Positions 7,282-15,360 of a stretch of 64,000 bases of DNA are shown in pieces. Source of the stretch: a virus. A model generated the notes under the pieces. The model was not told the DNA's origin and did no database searches. It saw only the letters and a list, made by a program, of their open reading frames with translations. The stretch is from positions 1 through 64,000 of IMG/VR virus record IMGVR_UViG_3300010401_000007; one strand, given 5' to 3'. Position 1 is the stretch's first letter. The number at the start of each line of letters is the position of its first letter. Position numbers and translations under genes: made by a program.

Positions 7282-8388
7282 CTATTGGAGTTCATTGAAC
7301 AAGCTATCCACTCTTCGCATACCCAACATCCCCCCGTGTACTAACATCTCGTTATAGTCAGTCGGTAGGTCCATCCCGAACACACCAAACGGGGTTCGGT
7401 AGTGCCAGGTTCCAGGGGTGATATCTCTCTTAACTGTCACCATATTATACCAATCACAGATCTCTTCTAATAGCGGGTCTAAACAAGTAGTCTTGAACCG
7501 AGTAATATCCTTCTCCGTCACTTCCACCATCCACCGCATGAAGTAGTGTTCCGGTTCATCTTTCATGTACTGTCCGAGTCGGCTGTAGTACGACTCCCAT
7601 GACTCCTCTGGGTGATTCTTGGTCGCCTTATGTCGGACGATAGTACCCTTTCCGCCTGATAAGGGCCGGCGGATACAGTTGTACCTGACACCACCGATCG
7701 ACTTATCTCTCCACCTCTTATTAGACCGATTCCAGAAGTCGCTATCCTGTTTCTCTGAGAGAGAGATGATATATAACATCGTCTGGAGATCAAATGTCAG
7801 TTGCCGCTTAATCTCCTCAGCGTCGATATCCCCCTTCGTCTTGTTCTCGTACAACCACACCCTACCATCGATCAGATCCACCCCATCCCATTTACCCCTC
7901 AGTCTCACTACCCGACCGCTGGGTAACTTATAGGGCACATCGAATACCTGTTCCCGTAAGAGGGGTTCTATAGCGACCTGCTCAGTGTTCTTCCTCCAGT
8001 AGTCCAAGTAGATGGGGAACTGAGTCCTACAGACATTCGACCAGTGGTTAATCTGGTCCGTGTCGTAGGGGTACTGTTCGTATAGCTTTTTAATATAATC
8101 CTCCATGTGTCCGCCGATCTTCATATCTCCCACGAATCCACTACGATTGATATTCCACTCCATTTCCTCTTCACATGCATGCCACATCTCCCCGTAGGAG
8201 AGTCTATGGGAGAATCGATCAGACGGCTTGATCCCCTCGATATTGGCTAGTCGAAACCTCTCTCGGCATCGGAGGAACGATTGAATCATCGACTGTGTAA
8301 TACCACCTAGTGGTCCCTCACCTTCTGGACCCTTCCATAGCGGACCACGGGGCTTGAGATTCAGCTTCATGTTAGTTGGTAGGGGCAT
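7282..8388 (-). CDS. PD-(D/E)XK nuclease, Cas4/RecB type
   Basis: 368 residues. The start at 8388 has GGAGG seven bases upstream. SMIQSFLRCRERF (near 33) is the conserved N-terminal helix of the family; GKWDGVDL (near 168) and YENKT (near 182) carry the catalytic D and ExK, and QLTFDLQTMLY is the QxxxY motif. Phage members process DNA ends for recombination or degrade DNA. An SDR copy is read as LSEKQD between the QxxxY helix and the C-terminal part. Next to the Sak4-like ATPase, which fits a recombination pair. Confidence 0.78.
   Translation of the reverse strand: MPLPTNMKLNLKPRGPLWKGPEGEGPLGGITQSMIQSFLRCRERFRLANIEGIKPSDRFSHRLSYGEMWHACEEEMEWNINRSGFVGDMKIGGHMEDYIKKLYEQYPYDTDQINHWSNVCRTQFPIYLDYWRKNTEQVAIEPLLREQVFDVPYKLPSGRVVRLRGKWDGVDLIDGRVWLYENKTKGDIDAEEIKRQLTFDLQTMLYIISLSEKQDSDFWNRSNKRWRDKSIGGVRYNCIRRPLSGGKGTIVRHKATKNHPEESWESYYSRLGQYMKDEPEHYFMRWMVEVTEKDITRFKTTCLDPLLEEICDWYNMVTVKRDITPGTWHYRTPFGVFGMDLPTDYNEMLVHGGMLGMRRVDSLFNELQ
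7750..7766 (+). repeat. SDR copy
   Basis: Inside the nuclease gene, read as LSEKQ. Confidence 0.75.
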
Positions 8389-8539
8389 TCTTATCCTCCA
8401 CAATAAAGGGTTCGGGATCGTCTTGAGATTGCTGCTTATATACCTCTATCATCCGTTTAAGAACGTCATCTATCTCGGGGCTATATATAAGTTTCACTCT
8501 TCCCGTCGTTACCGTTTGGGTGGATATCTTATCTGACAT
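8372..8539 (-). CDS. hypothetical protein, 55 aa
   Basis: A frame of 55 codons from ATG at 8539, overlapping the nuclease start by 17 nt and lying 2 nt after the upstream gene. Translation has a plausible folded mix (LIYSPEIDDVLKRMIEVYK) and typical codon use. Small and unrecognised, but it exactly fills an otherwise empty gap in a tight operon. Confidence 0.55.
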   Translation of the reverse strand: MSDKISTQTVTTGRVKLIYSPEIDDVLKRMIEVYKQQSQDDPEPFIVEDKNAPTN

Positions 8540-8541
8540 AC

Positions 8542-8964
8542 CTACCTCTGTGTCTGGGGTGTAATACGAACTGGTTGTGGGGTATCCTGTTCCGAGTAGT
8601 ATTTAACCTGACTCGGGAACCATTCTGGATTGAGACAGATACCGTCTGAGGTGTTGAGTGACAGTACGTCGTCAGTACCGACCGGCATCCACCCCCTCCC
8701 TCGGTGTACCCTGATCCTCATCACATGAGATCCTAACTGCTTCTGCTCAGCCCTGATCAAGTCACATGCTAGGGCACACCCTAGTAGGTCACCCGACAAC
8801 TCGACTAGATGGACTGGGAGTGTGACACCCCGTACCGTCTCTTCGATCGTGATAGGGGATAGCGGGGTCTTGACCCTACCCCCTAAGTATCGAGAGAGAG
8901 TACCTGTCGATAGTCCGTTCAGGTCGATCAGAGTGATTGCGACTCGCTCAGTTGGTTTCGGCAT
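8542..8964 (-). CDS. hypothetical protein, 140 aa
   Basis: Start at 8964, with the ATG overlapping the upstream stop (TGATG), so it is coupled. Mixed alpha/beta composition, with no recognised motif. It lies between the nuclease and uracil-DNA glycosylase genes. Confidence 0.5.
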   Translation of the reverse strand: MPKPTERVAITLIDLNGLSTGTLSRYLGGRVKTPLSPITIEETVRGVTLPVHLVELSGDLLGCALACDLIRAEQKQLGSHVMRIRVHRGRGWMPVGTDDVLSLNTSDGICLNPEWFPSQVKYYSEQDTPQPVRITPQTQR

Positions 8965-9239
8965 CACATATACCCCATCTTACCGGCGATGTAGGTTACA
9001 AAGTCTGGGTGATCACTCTCTCTTCTTGCTTCTACTATCTTTCCCTCTGGTACAGATTGCATGTTATCCTCCATACATCTCTGTATTATCTCTACCGCCT
9101 GTCTAGGGTCGTTAATCTTTTTGACTAGACACTCCCAAGGACACACTCCGTCGTCATCTCTCCCGCAGATTACTAACTCTACGTATGCCACTGCATGGGT
9201 AATGTTCGGCCAACTATTTAGTAGTTCTTGTGCTGTCAT
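8964..9239 (-). CDS. hypothetical protein, 91 aa
   Basis: Helical small protein with CGRDDDGVCPWEC near the middle. Its start lies inside the end of the glycosylase gene (26-nt overlap) and its stop overlaps the next start. No family recognised. Confidence 0.5.
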   Translation of the reverse strand: MTAQELLNSWPNITHAVAYVELVICGRDDDGVCPWECLVKKINDPRQAVEIIQRCMEDNMQSVPEGKIVEARRESDHPDFVTYIAGKMGYM

Positions 9240-9804
9240 TGACCTTACTCCATGCTTGAGCGATGGTGACGATACACTTCTTAGTCATGAGACCCTGTGC
9301 GGCTTGGGGCGAACGAATCACTGCCGCAGGGTGAGTAATCGTGATGATAGGGACATCAGGTAGTTTGGGAGAGTCCTTATACCCCTTCTGAGTCCACTTA
9401 TCAGCTAGTGACCCAACCGTCACGATCAGTCGAGGGTTAGCGATCCTCACGAACTCCTCTAGTCGAGGGCGACACTGCTTGATCTGGTCGGGGTCGGGTT
9501 CGTCCTTCTGGTTGTTCTCGTTCAGAGGAAGACATCCCACCAGATTCGTGATGGCGTACTTCACCTCTGGGGGTAGCGACCTCTTGATGATCGAGTCGAG
9601 TAGGTGTCCGGCCGGTCCTTGAAATGGGAGTCCGATCACGTCTTCTGACGATCCAGGGGCTTCACCGATGAAGACTACCTCTGCTGGAGTCGTGCCCCTC
9701 CCTAGCACCACCTTGGTCACTCGGCTACAGAGTTCATGACCGCACCCATTACCCCACTTCTGACAGTGCTGTACCCAAGGACTGAGAGTACGGAGAGGAG
9801 TCAC
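9214..9804 (-). CDS. uracil-DNA glycosylase, family 4/5 type
   Basis: 196 residues. Motif 1 is FIGEAPGSSEDVIGLPFQGP (near 45), followed by AGHLLD, and motif 2 is ITHPAAVIRS (near 158), the active-site signatures of family 4/5 uracil-DNA glycosylases, which excise uracil. N-terminal cysteines (HC, GCGHELC) may be part of the iron-sulfur set usual in family 4, though I cannot place all four. The SDR at 9819 lies just upstream of its start and inside the tail of the preceding gene. Confidence 0.8.
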   Translation of the reverse strand: MTPLRTLSPWVQHCQKWGNGCGHELCSRVTKVVLGRGTTPAEVVFIGEAPGSSEDVIGLPFQGPAGHLLDSIIKRSLPPEVKYAITNLVGCLPLNENNQKDEPDPDQIKQCRPRLEEFVRIANPRLIVTVGSLADKWTQKGYKDSPKLPDVPIITITHPAAVIRSPQAAQGLMTKKCIVTIAQAWSKVNDSTRTTK

Positions 9805-10262
9805 GATACCGCCTCCTTCTTCTCTGAGAGAGAGATGATACTAGCCGGTCTGATCTTCTCCCAGTACCGAACCCCCATATCGGATAGAGTGTACTTACCA
9901 TCTCCCGTTCGTTTGAAGTACCTACTACTATTCACATAGGTACACATCGATCCGTAAACTGATCCGTAGTTGTATCCAGTAATCCTAGCTAGGTCATTTG
10001 CACTAGTTGGACCATGTTCACCCAAGTAGCAGACCATAGAGTTAACCTTCTCTATAGATGTCTGCTTCTCGGTTATCCTAGATACATCAGGTACTCTCTT
10101 ACTGGGAGCTACGGACAATCGACTGACGGTCAAGTCCTCGCTACTCCGTACACTACTCTGTAAAAGTACCCTCCTCGCCCTCTTCAGTGTCCGTAGCTCA
10201 TCCCTTAACACCTCGATCTGAGCATCCAAGACTGCCACACTGTAGTTAAGTCGATCGGACAT
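9801..10262 (-). CDS. coiled-coil and winged-helix DNA-binding protein
   Basis: 153 residues. Residues 8-35 are a heptad-like helix (DAQIEVLRDELRTLKRAR). Residues 85-140 resemble a winged helix (TSANDLARITGYNYGSVYG then YTLSDMGVRYW). The C-terminus reads through an SDR as SLSEKKE. Likely a small regulator or nucleoid-type protein; target unknown. It overlaps the next start by 4 nt. Confidence 0.55.
   Translation of the reverse strand: MSDRLNYSVAVLDAQIEVLRDELRTLKRARRVLLQSSVRSSEDLTVSRLSVAPSKRVPDVSRITEKQTSIEKVNSMVCYLGEHGPTSANDLARITGYNYGSVYGSMCTYVNSSRYFKRTGDGKYTLSDMGVRYWEKIRPASIISLSEKKEAVS
9819..9836 (+). repeat. SDR copy
   Basis: Upstream of the glycosylase start and in the C-terminus of the winged-helix gene (SLSEKKE). 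Confidence 0.8.
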
Positions 10263-10675
10263 GAGCGTGACTCCTTAGCGATCTGTCGTGATCTCTCCCT
10301 AATCACATCTGCAGAGTAGTAGCATTTGTAACTACAATATCTCCTATCTCTAACTGACCGTGTCTTCTTATAGGTGAAGTTATTATGGCATGTAGGACAT
10401 TTAACTGTAGTGTCCTCGGTCGAGATATCCTTTCGATAGCACTTTCTGGAACAGTATATTTGCTGATCGGTGTAACACCTTTTTACCGAACCACACCTCT
10501 TACATAGGATCTTAAATCTCTTAGTATCATAGACCGATACGGAGAATGACTGATCTACTACGCTAACCGAGTGAGGCATCCGATCGACCATCCGACCACG
10601 TTTCTCGTAGATAATCTCCTCGATCTCGGGGTCACCTACTGCGTACTCCCACTCAGGATCGAATTCAGGAGGCAT
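10205..10675 (-). CDS. protein with two tandem zinc-finger units
   Basis: 156 residues. Two similar units: CKRC...CSRKC (near 59-82) and CPTC...CSYKC (near 95-120), each CxxC-x(14-18)-CxxxC. Such repeats occur in phage DNA-binding or nuclease-associated proteins, but no catalytic HNH motif is visible. It overlaps the downstream winged-helix gene by 58 nt. Confidence 0.5.
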   Translation of the reverse strand: MPPEFDPEWEYAVGDPEIEEIIYEKRGRMVDRMPHSVSVVDQSFSVSVYDTKRFKILCKRCGSVKRCYTDQQIYCSRKCYRKDISTEDTTVKCPTCHNNFTYKKTRSVRDRRYCSYKCYYSADVIRERSRQIAKESRSCPIDLTTVWQSWMLRSRC

Positions 10676-10685
10676 AGGGTCCGTC

Positions 10686-10895
10686 CTATTTAGGATTGGC
10701 TGACTTGGCTAGAGACTCTAGTTGGGACAGATGAATTAGTAGGTCTGTCTCGCACTGTAATAAGTCTTCCTCTATCTGTTTCCAATCGGCAGGGTCTCCC
10801 CCACCCTTCCAAGAATCTCTATCGAATGCGGTTACGTAGTTTCTGAGTAGTCTCATAGTCTTCCTAGAAACCTTCGGCAGTTTCTTCCTACCCAT
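10686..10895 (-). CDS. hypothetical helical protein, 69 aa
   Basis: Start at 10895 (MGRKKLPKVS), just after an SDR copy; a longer frame reads through the SDR into the resolvase gene and is rejected. Basic N-terminus, helical remainder. Overlaps the resolvase stop by 8 nt, so probably coupled to it. Confidence 0.5.
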   Translation of the reverse strand: MGRKKLPKVSRKTMRLLRNYVTAFDRDSWKGGGDPADWKQIEEDLLQCETDLLIHLSQLESLAKSANPK

Positions 10896-11427
10896 GTTGT
10901 TTCTCTGAGAAAGAGGTAGATACCGAGGACTGATAGAGTCTCTGGGCGTAGAGAGCGAGTAATGCGGCATCGGCACACTGTCTGCTGATCTTGGTATCAG
11001 GAATCAGTCGTCTCGCCCATGAGTGGAGTTCCCTCTTACGTTGGTCGTACTCCAGTCCGGGGGGAATATTGATACCTAGGGACTTCTGCCAAGTTATAGG
11101 AGCTACTGATTGAGATGTTCTATCTGAGAATCCTAATGACACTAGACACATCTGACACCAACCGTAATTGATACCTAATTCAAACATACTTGATCCTGGT
11201 TGTCCTCCATGTTTTCTATCCCCCCCGCTCTTAGTCTTACCCTTTGGGATGTATCCAGTTACTTTCTCGATCACGGCACGTACTGGGTACTTAGAGTCCC
11301 AACCATACTTTAATCGGGTGTATAGATCCTCTGCTGTAGGGGGCATATCTATCAGAGTTAGACTCTCTCCGGATAGTATTGCTATACCCCCATTCACCCC
11401 CGGATCGATCCCGATGAACGTACTCAT
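10888..11427 (-). CDS. RuvC-like Holliday junction resolvase
   Basis: 179 residues. IGIDPG (D8), VIEKV (E52) and CADAALLALY (near 155) are the RNase H-fold acidic positions of phage RuvC-like resolvases, which cut branched DNA before packaging. SRRLIPD-type basic residues lie before the last motif. The C-terminus is an SDR read as FSEKQHG. It is the second gene of the leftward early unit behind the divergent region at 11655-11911. Confidence 0.78.
   Translation of the reverse strand: MSTFIGIDPGVNGGIAILSGESLTLIDMPPTAEDLYTRLKYGWDSKYPVRAVIEKVTGYIPKGKTKSGGDRKHGGQPGSSMFELGINYGWCQMCLVSLGFSDRTSQSVAPITWQKSLGINIPPGLEYDQRKRELHSWARRLIPDTKISRQCADAALLALYAQRLYQSSVSTSFSEKQHG
10900..10916 (+). repeat. SDR copy
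   Basis: Before the start at 10895, in the resolvase C-terminus (FSEKQ). Confidence 0.8.
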
Positions 11428-11654
11428 TTGCCCCCCACTACTGTGATTGTGACTTGATCGGGCTGGACCGACACCCTTACCACTAACCCCATTCGAGTAG
11501 CTGCCTTCTTAGCACTCGACCACATACCATGACTCTGACAGTGGTAATCCAGTCCTCTGATCAGGGTGAATGTACCCCCACTGAACCACTCTCGCCAGGG
11601 ATATCTCACCCCCCTAGGGAGTCTCGGCCCTTCCTTTCTACGGGTAGTCGGCAT
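11424..11654 (-). CDS. hypothetical protein, 76 aa
   Basis: Basic N-terminus with PWREWFSGG, then a beta-rich end (VVRVSVQPDQVTITVV). First gene of the leftward early unit. Overlaps the resolvase start by 4 nt. No family recognised. Confidence 0.5.
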   Translation of the reverse strand: MPTTRRKEGPRLPRGVRYPWREWFSGGTFTLIRGLDYHCQSHGMWSSAKKAATRMGLVVRVSVQPDQVTITVVGGK

Positions 11655-11841
11655 AGTCTCCTCATTTCTCTGCTCCCAGTTGACTATCCACTCGACGGGT
11701 CAGACTCTACCTCCTCTTCCACCCCCGTTTCAAGTCCTTCTCAGGAATTCCTAGAAATTATTTCCCGCCCCAATTCCCCATGATTCCTAGCGATTCGGTG
11801 GCAGACTACTCCCGAGTTGGGGAAATTTCTGCCGACTGGGG

Positions 11842-11870
11842 TTGCAAGAGTGGATAGTCCAGTCTAGTAT
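11842..11870 (+). promoter_or_regulatory. sigma70-type promoter for plus-strand operon
   Basis: TTGCAA (11842-11847), 17-nt spacer, TAGTAT (11865-11870), 41 nt before the first plus-strand start at 11912. A second plus promoter at 62504 has the same layout and the preceding bases GGG in common. The surrounding 11740-11840 is rich in short dyads (AGGAATTCCT; TTGGGG/CCCCAA), which may be operator sites for the divergent leftward unit. Confidence 0.55.
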
Positions 11871-11911
11871 TACGGTAGAGGTGAAACGAGAACCCGAACC
11901 GGAGACGAGAG

Positions 11912-12118
11912 ATGACCCGCTACAGCGAAGACACAGGGTTTATCACAATCAGTCTGGGGCAGTACAACAAGCTGATGGAACTGAATCGGGATTGGATGAA
12001 CTCTGTATGGGTGATCTTCCCGAAGCAGTTCCTAGGTAATCGAATCACGGTATCGGGTATCGGCGGTAGTGGACTGGCTACCCGACTTAACTATATCCGA
12101 GAAACCTACGGCATGTAG
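11912..12118 (+). CDS. hypothetical protein, 68 aa
   Basis: First gene of the plus operon. GGAG lies 7 nt before the ATG. The sequence (GFITISLGQYNKLMELNRD) suggests a small alpha/beta protein of unknown family. Confidence 0.6.
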   Translation: MTRYSEDTGFITISLGQYNKLMELNRDWMNSVWVIFPKQFLGNRITVSGIGGSGLATRLNYIRETYGM

Positions 12119-12131
12119 TGGAGTCCCAAGG

Positions 12132-12203
12132 ATGGTCCTCTGGTATCACGTCTACCTCCCGAACCTCGTGTCCTACATCCTCTTTCGAGTCACCGGTTAC
12201 TGA
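12132..12203 (+). CDS. possible 23-aa membrane peptide
   Basis: A 23-codon frame with GGAG eight bases upstream, almost wholly hydrophobic or aromatic (MVLWYHVYLPNLVSYILF). Its stop codon overlaps the Shine-Dalgarno of the next gene. Real or a leader peptide; the short length limits confidence. Confidence 0.35.
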   Translation: MVLWYHVYLPNLVSYILFRVTGY

Positions 12204-12213
12204 GGTATCTACC

Positions 12214-12501
12214 GTGCGTACCGCCCCCGCCCGTGGCATCTGCCGATGGTCTAAGGATGCCGCTAACGGTAACCGGTGTCTCGTGATCAACGAGGTGTTG
12301 TACGAAGTGGTCGAGATCGAGAGCGGATACGAGCTACTGAGGATGGATGAGCGGAACGACCGTGTTATCCGCTACACGGTCACTCCCCTGAATAACGATT
12401 ACTGGACCTGTACCTGTCCTGACGCTAAGTACAAGCGGGGCGGTCATAGCTGCAAACACGCTATGGGACTTCGTGCCGGACTCCGTGCATTACCCTTCTG
12501 A
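12214..12501 (+). CDS. SWIM zinc-finger protein, 95 aa
   Basis: The C-terminal half has CTCPDAKYKRGGHSCKHA, a CxCx(n)CxH SWIM zinc finger, a nucleic-acid or protein interaction module. The GTG at 12214 is preferred because GAGGT lies 7 nt before it; the in-frame region upstream has atypical composition and overlaps a better-placed small frame. Followed after an SDR by the next gene. Confidence 0.6.
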   Translation: MRTAPARGICRWSKDAANGNRCLVINEVLYEVVEIESGYELLRMDERNDRVIRYTVTPLNNDYWTCTCPDAKYKRGGHSCKHAMGLRAGLRALPF

Positions 12502-12510
12502 GAAAGAGGA
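12495..12510 (+). repeat. SDR copy
   Basis: Provides the Shine-Dalgarno of the gene at 12517. Confidence 0.8.
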
Positions 12511-12516
12511 CTAACC

Positions 12517-12726
12517 ATGAAACAGTCTGAGATTCGAGTCGGCGGGGTGTACAAGGCGAAGGTGTCGAATAACATCGTATCCGTCCGAGTTACGGGTATC
12601 GATGAGAGGGAGAACTACGGTACTCGAAGTAGTCGTAAGATCAAGATCTATCGATGTACCAATCTCTCAACCGGTCGAGAAATAACCATCAAGTCATCTA
12701 CCCGATTCCGCTCTGAGGTGAAGTAA
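12517..12726 (+). CDS. hypothetical beta-rich protein, 69 aa
   Basis: Starts 7 nt after an SDR whose AGAAAGAGGA forms the Shine-Dalgarno. Sequence pattern VGGVYKAKVSNNIVSVRV...YRCTNL is a small barrel-like fold common among phage hypothetical proteins. Role unknown. Confidence 0.6.
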   Translation: MKQSEIRVGGVYKAKVSNNIVSVRVTGIDERENYGTRSSRKIKIYRCTNLSTGREITIKSSTRFRSEVK

Positions 12727-12728
12727 CC

Positions 12729-12878
12729 ATGTACCGACTCGTTATCACCCAATCCCACAGCGGGTGGGTATGGGAAATCCGACTGGATGGGGCGTTCATC
12801 ACTGGTGGGGCTTGCTACACCCGTGAGGAGTGTGAACGAGTCGGGCAATCCATGATTACTCGGTTACGGTGGAACTGA
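12729..12878 (+). CDS. hypothetical protein, 49 aa
   Basis: 49 codons, ATG two bases after the previous stop, with GAGGTG eight bases upstream. Trp-rich start (MYRLVITQSHSGWVWEIRL). Fits the tight spacing of the operon. Confidence 0.55.
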   Translation: MYRLVITQSHSGWVWEIRLDGAFITGGACYTREECERVGQSMITRLRWN

Positions 12879-12890
12879 CTAGGAGTCACT

Positions 12891-13112
12891 ATGAAGAAGT
12901 TGAAGAGTCACCACGTACAGGAGTTTCAGATAATACTCAGGGTCTTCACCGACCCTACAACAGAGTCCTACCCGAAGAGGGGTATTACTACTGCCGGTAT
13001 GAAGAGAATACTAAAGGATGCGATCAATAACCGAGTGAGTGAATGTATCGATCGCATTGAGTTTGAACATGTAGCGGATGTCAATATAGCGGATGTGTCA
13101 GAAGACGAGTAG
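12891..13112 (+). CDS. hypothetical protein, 73 aa
   Basis: AGGAG lies 6 nt upstream. Lysine-rich helical N-terminus and acidic C-terminus. No family recognised. Confidence 0.55.
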   Translation: MKKLKSHHVQEFQIILRVFTDPTTESYPKRGITTAGMKRILKDAINNRVSECIDRIEFEHVADVNIADVSEDE

Positions 13113-13140
13113 TTACCTAACCCTCTCTCGGAGTCCCCAC

Positions 13141-13353
13141 ATGTACCACAAATCCCTCAAGCTGGCCAACCTATTTTACCGCTGGTGCAACCTACTCCAT
13201 GAGGTCGGTTTAACCTACCATGACCCCAACCTGAAGCTAAAGTCGGAACGATACATGAAGGCTGCCGATTACCTCCTAGATCGAGTGTTCCGAGACACTA
13301 AGGAGACTCGGTACGTCCAGTCTCAGGAATCTGTACCGAATCCCGTGTACTGA
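13141..13353 (+). CDS. hypothetical helical protein, 70 aa
   Basis: Start at 13141 because CGGAG lies upstream; the frame is open back to 13093 inside the previous gene. Helical (LANLFYRWCNLLHEVG). Function unknown. Confidence 0.55.
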   Translation: MYHKSLKLANLFYRWCNLLHEVGLTYHDPNLKLKSERYMKAADYLLDRVFRDTKETRYVQSQESVPNPVY

Positions 13354-13363
13354 CCTACCTACT

Positions 13364-13379
13364 ATCTGAGAAAGAGGAG
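13364..13379 (+). repeat. SDR copy
   Basis: Provides the Shine-Dalgarno of the gene at 13386. Confidence 0.8.
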
Positions 13380-13385
13380 TAGTCC

Positions 13386-13655
13386 ATGAAGATCAGTGAG
13401 ATCATCTCCGTCTTAGAACAGGAGATGCGTCGTCTTGGGGATCGAGAGGTACTAGAGGGACAGGTGTTCGGTCCGGCTAAACCGTTCGTCATCGGCGGTC
13501 TTCTCTCTGGGGAACATCTCCCCAAGAGTCCCATACGAGGGGAAGACAAGTTCCACAGGTTCATCTACGGCAATGAGGACAACCTAGAGGTATATGGGGA
13601 GAATTACGCTATTCTCTACCTCCGTCCTATTGTCGCCCTAGATCACCTCGTATAA
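13386..13655 (+). CDS. hypothetical protein, 89 aa
   Basis: Preceded by an SDR that provides AAAGAGGAG six bases upstream. Starts with an amphipathic helix (MKISEIISVLEQEMRRLG), followed by a beta-rich part ending YAILYLRPIV. Resembles many phage proteins that begin with this helix; role unknown. Confidence 0.6.
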   Translation: MKISEIISVLEQEMRRLGDREVLEGQVFGPAKPFVIGGLLSGEHLPKSPIRGEDKFHRFIYGNEDNLEVYGENYAILYLRPIVALDHLV

Positions 13656-13669
13656 TACCCCCGCTCGCA

Positions 13670-13690
13670 ACCCTCTCACTTCGGGAGGGT
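13670..13690 (+). terminator. hairpin before the 523-residue gene
   Basis: ACCCTC (13670-13675) pairs with GAGGGT (13685-13690) over a 9-nt loop and is followed by TGTCTCTTT. It may be a partial terminator or attenuator between the small genes and the large one. Confidence 0.45.
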
Positions 13691-13719
13691 GTCTCTTTCC
13701 CCAGTCTCGGAGATGGATC

Positions 13720-15291
13720 ATGCCTCGTCTTGAAGATGCTACCGCTGCTAAGGATCAGGTTCAGTCGAACGGTACTCCTGACAGTGCTACGGACACCCCC
13801 CCTGTGAAGGAGGACAAGAAGTCTCCTCGTCCCCGTCCCACCAAGGACAAAGAACCGGAACCCACCCTTCTCTATCCCGATGTGGAGTTCCACAAGTTCA
13901 CCGGTCCCGATGCGATGAAGGTGGACACGGCTAAGCAGTACCTCGGGTGGCAGACCGAGGACGAATACAAGGCTGAGAAGGAGAAAGACCCGAAGGTGAA
14001 GAAGACGGATGACGGCAAACCCATCGTGCCCGGGTTCAATGAGGACTACTTCACCAAGGACTACTTCGACGTGAAGGTCCGGTGTCCATTCAACACGAAA
14101 AACCGACCCTTCGAACGATCTCACGCCCTTAGTCTAGCTCAGTCGATCCTCAACTCTGGTCCAGGTCTCCCTCTGGAGAAGCGAGACTGGCACTATAACG
14201 GTGAGGACATCCTGATCGGGGCATATGGTCAGTGTCTCAGCGGTCAGCATCGACTCATCGCCCTCATCCTCGCGTACCAGATGTGGGTAGACGACCAGAA
14301 GAACAACGGGGGGAAGAAGTACGGTAAGTCATGGCCGACTCAACCGGTCCTCGAAACTGGGGTCAAGACCGGTATCAGTGAGGAACCCTACGTTCTCCGG
14401 ACCTTCGATAACACGAAGCCGACCACCCTCAGTGATGTCCTCTATCGTGACCCCGCGTTCAAGAAGGAACTCCCCGGGGCGAAACGGGAACTGTCTGGGA
14501 TGCTGGCCAAGGCGGTCAACTTCTTGTGGGAACGGACTGGGGCGTCCCAACTGACGGACTACCAGACTCACGGCGAGTCGGTGGAGTTCCTCGGTCGTCA
14601 CCCCAAGCTGTATGACTTCGTCAAGAATCTGTTCACTCTCGACGGAGGTAATCGCAACGAGAGCGGTACTGGCCGTACTATCACCGGACTGGGGTTCAGT
14701 AACGGTCTCTGTGCCGGTCTCCAGTACCTCATGGCGGCAAGTGCGACTAATCCAGATAAGTACAAGGCTAATCGGTCCCAACGTGCTATCAACTGGGAGT
14801 TCGAGGATAAGGCGAACGGGTTCTTCATCGACCTGTCCAACAAGAGCAACCTCCGTGAATCGGTCGAGAGTCTGATGAAGGATCTCGATAACGACGAACT
14901 CAGTGGGACCAAGGCGAACATCTGTCTTCTGGTCGAACACTGGAACCTGTACGTGAAGTGTGCCCCTGATGAGGAAGTCCTCCCCGGAGAGATCACTCAA
15001 GCCAAGTTCTATGAGGACCACTTCAAAGAGAACAGTAACGGTAAGCTTCGGTTCTACAACCCTTCTGATGTCGGAGGTATCGACATCGGGGATAAGCAAG
15101 AACCTACTGAGGAGGACAAGGCAAAGGACGAGGAGGCTAAGAAGAAGGTCGATGCCGACCGTAACAAGAAGATGGATAAGGTAATCGATACTGTCCAGAA
15201 GACGGGGTCAAAGACTATCGGTGAGGAAGCTGCTGTTGAAGCTGCCAAGATCCGTGCCCGTCAGGAAGCACGGGCTGCTAGTAAGAAGTAG
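13720..15291 (+). CDS. ParB-like GQHRL-domain protein, 523 aa
   Basis: A charged, disordered N-terminus (1-45), then a domain with GQCLSGQHRLIALILA near residue 171 and GISEEPYVLRTFDNTKPTT near 215, as in phage proteins related to ParB/DGQHR nuclease-like folds. A helical C-terminal domain and a Lys/Glu-rich tail follow. Family members are common in phages of high-GC hosts and have no settled role. It is flanked by two hairpins (13670, 15309), which suggests independent control. If the SDR is a protein-bound site, this is one candidate partner; that is speculation. Confidence 0.5.
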   Translation: MPRLEDATAAKDQVQSNGTPDSATDTPPVKEDKKSPRPRPTKDKEPEPTLLYPDVEFHKFTGPDAMKVDTAKQYLGWQTEDEYKAEKEKDPKVKKTDDGKPIVPGFNEDYFTKDYFDVKVRCPFNTKNRPFERSHALSLAQSILNSGPGLPLEKRDWHYNGEDILIGAYGQCLSGQHRLIALILAYQMWVDDQKNNGGKKYGKSWPTQPVLETGVKTGISEEPYVLRTFDNTKPTTLSDVLYRDPAFKKELPGAKRELSGMLAKAVNFLWERTGASQLTDYQTHGESVEFLGRHPKLYDFVKNLFTLDGGNRNESGTGRTITGLGFSNGLCAGLQYLMAASATNPDKYKANRSQRAINWEFEDKANGFFIDLSNKSNLRESVESLMKDLDNDELSGTKANICLLVEHWNLYVKCAPDEEVLPGEITQAKFYEDHFKENSNGKLRFYNPSDVGGIDIGDKQEPTEEDKAKDEEAKKKVDADRNKKMDKVIDTVQKTGSKTIGEEAAVEAAKIRARQEARAASKK

Positions 15292-15308
15292 TCGAGTTAT
15301 CAGTCTCA

Positions 15309-15331
15309 GGGGGTGGTAACGTGCTACCCCC
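15309..15331 (+). terminator. terminator-like hairpin after the 523-residue gene
   Basis: GGGGGT (15309-15314) and ACCCCC (15326-15331) pair, followed by the pyrimidine-rich TTCTTCTCT that is also the beginning of an SDR copy. Confidence 0.5.
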
Positions 15332-15333
15332 TT

Positions 15334-15354
15334 CTTCTCTGAGAGAAAGAGAGG
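15334..15354 (+). repeat. SDR copy
   Basis: Provides the Shine-Dalgarno of the gene at 15361. Confidence 0.8.
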
Positions 15355-15360
15355 TATATC

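Noticed and set aside
12118-12213. GTG start at 12118 for the SWIM protein
   Set aside because: The added 32 residues are Ser/Thr-rich and unlike the rest, while a Shine-Dalgarno is well placed for the GTG at 12214.
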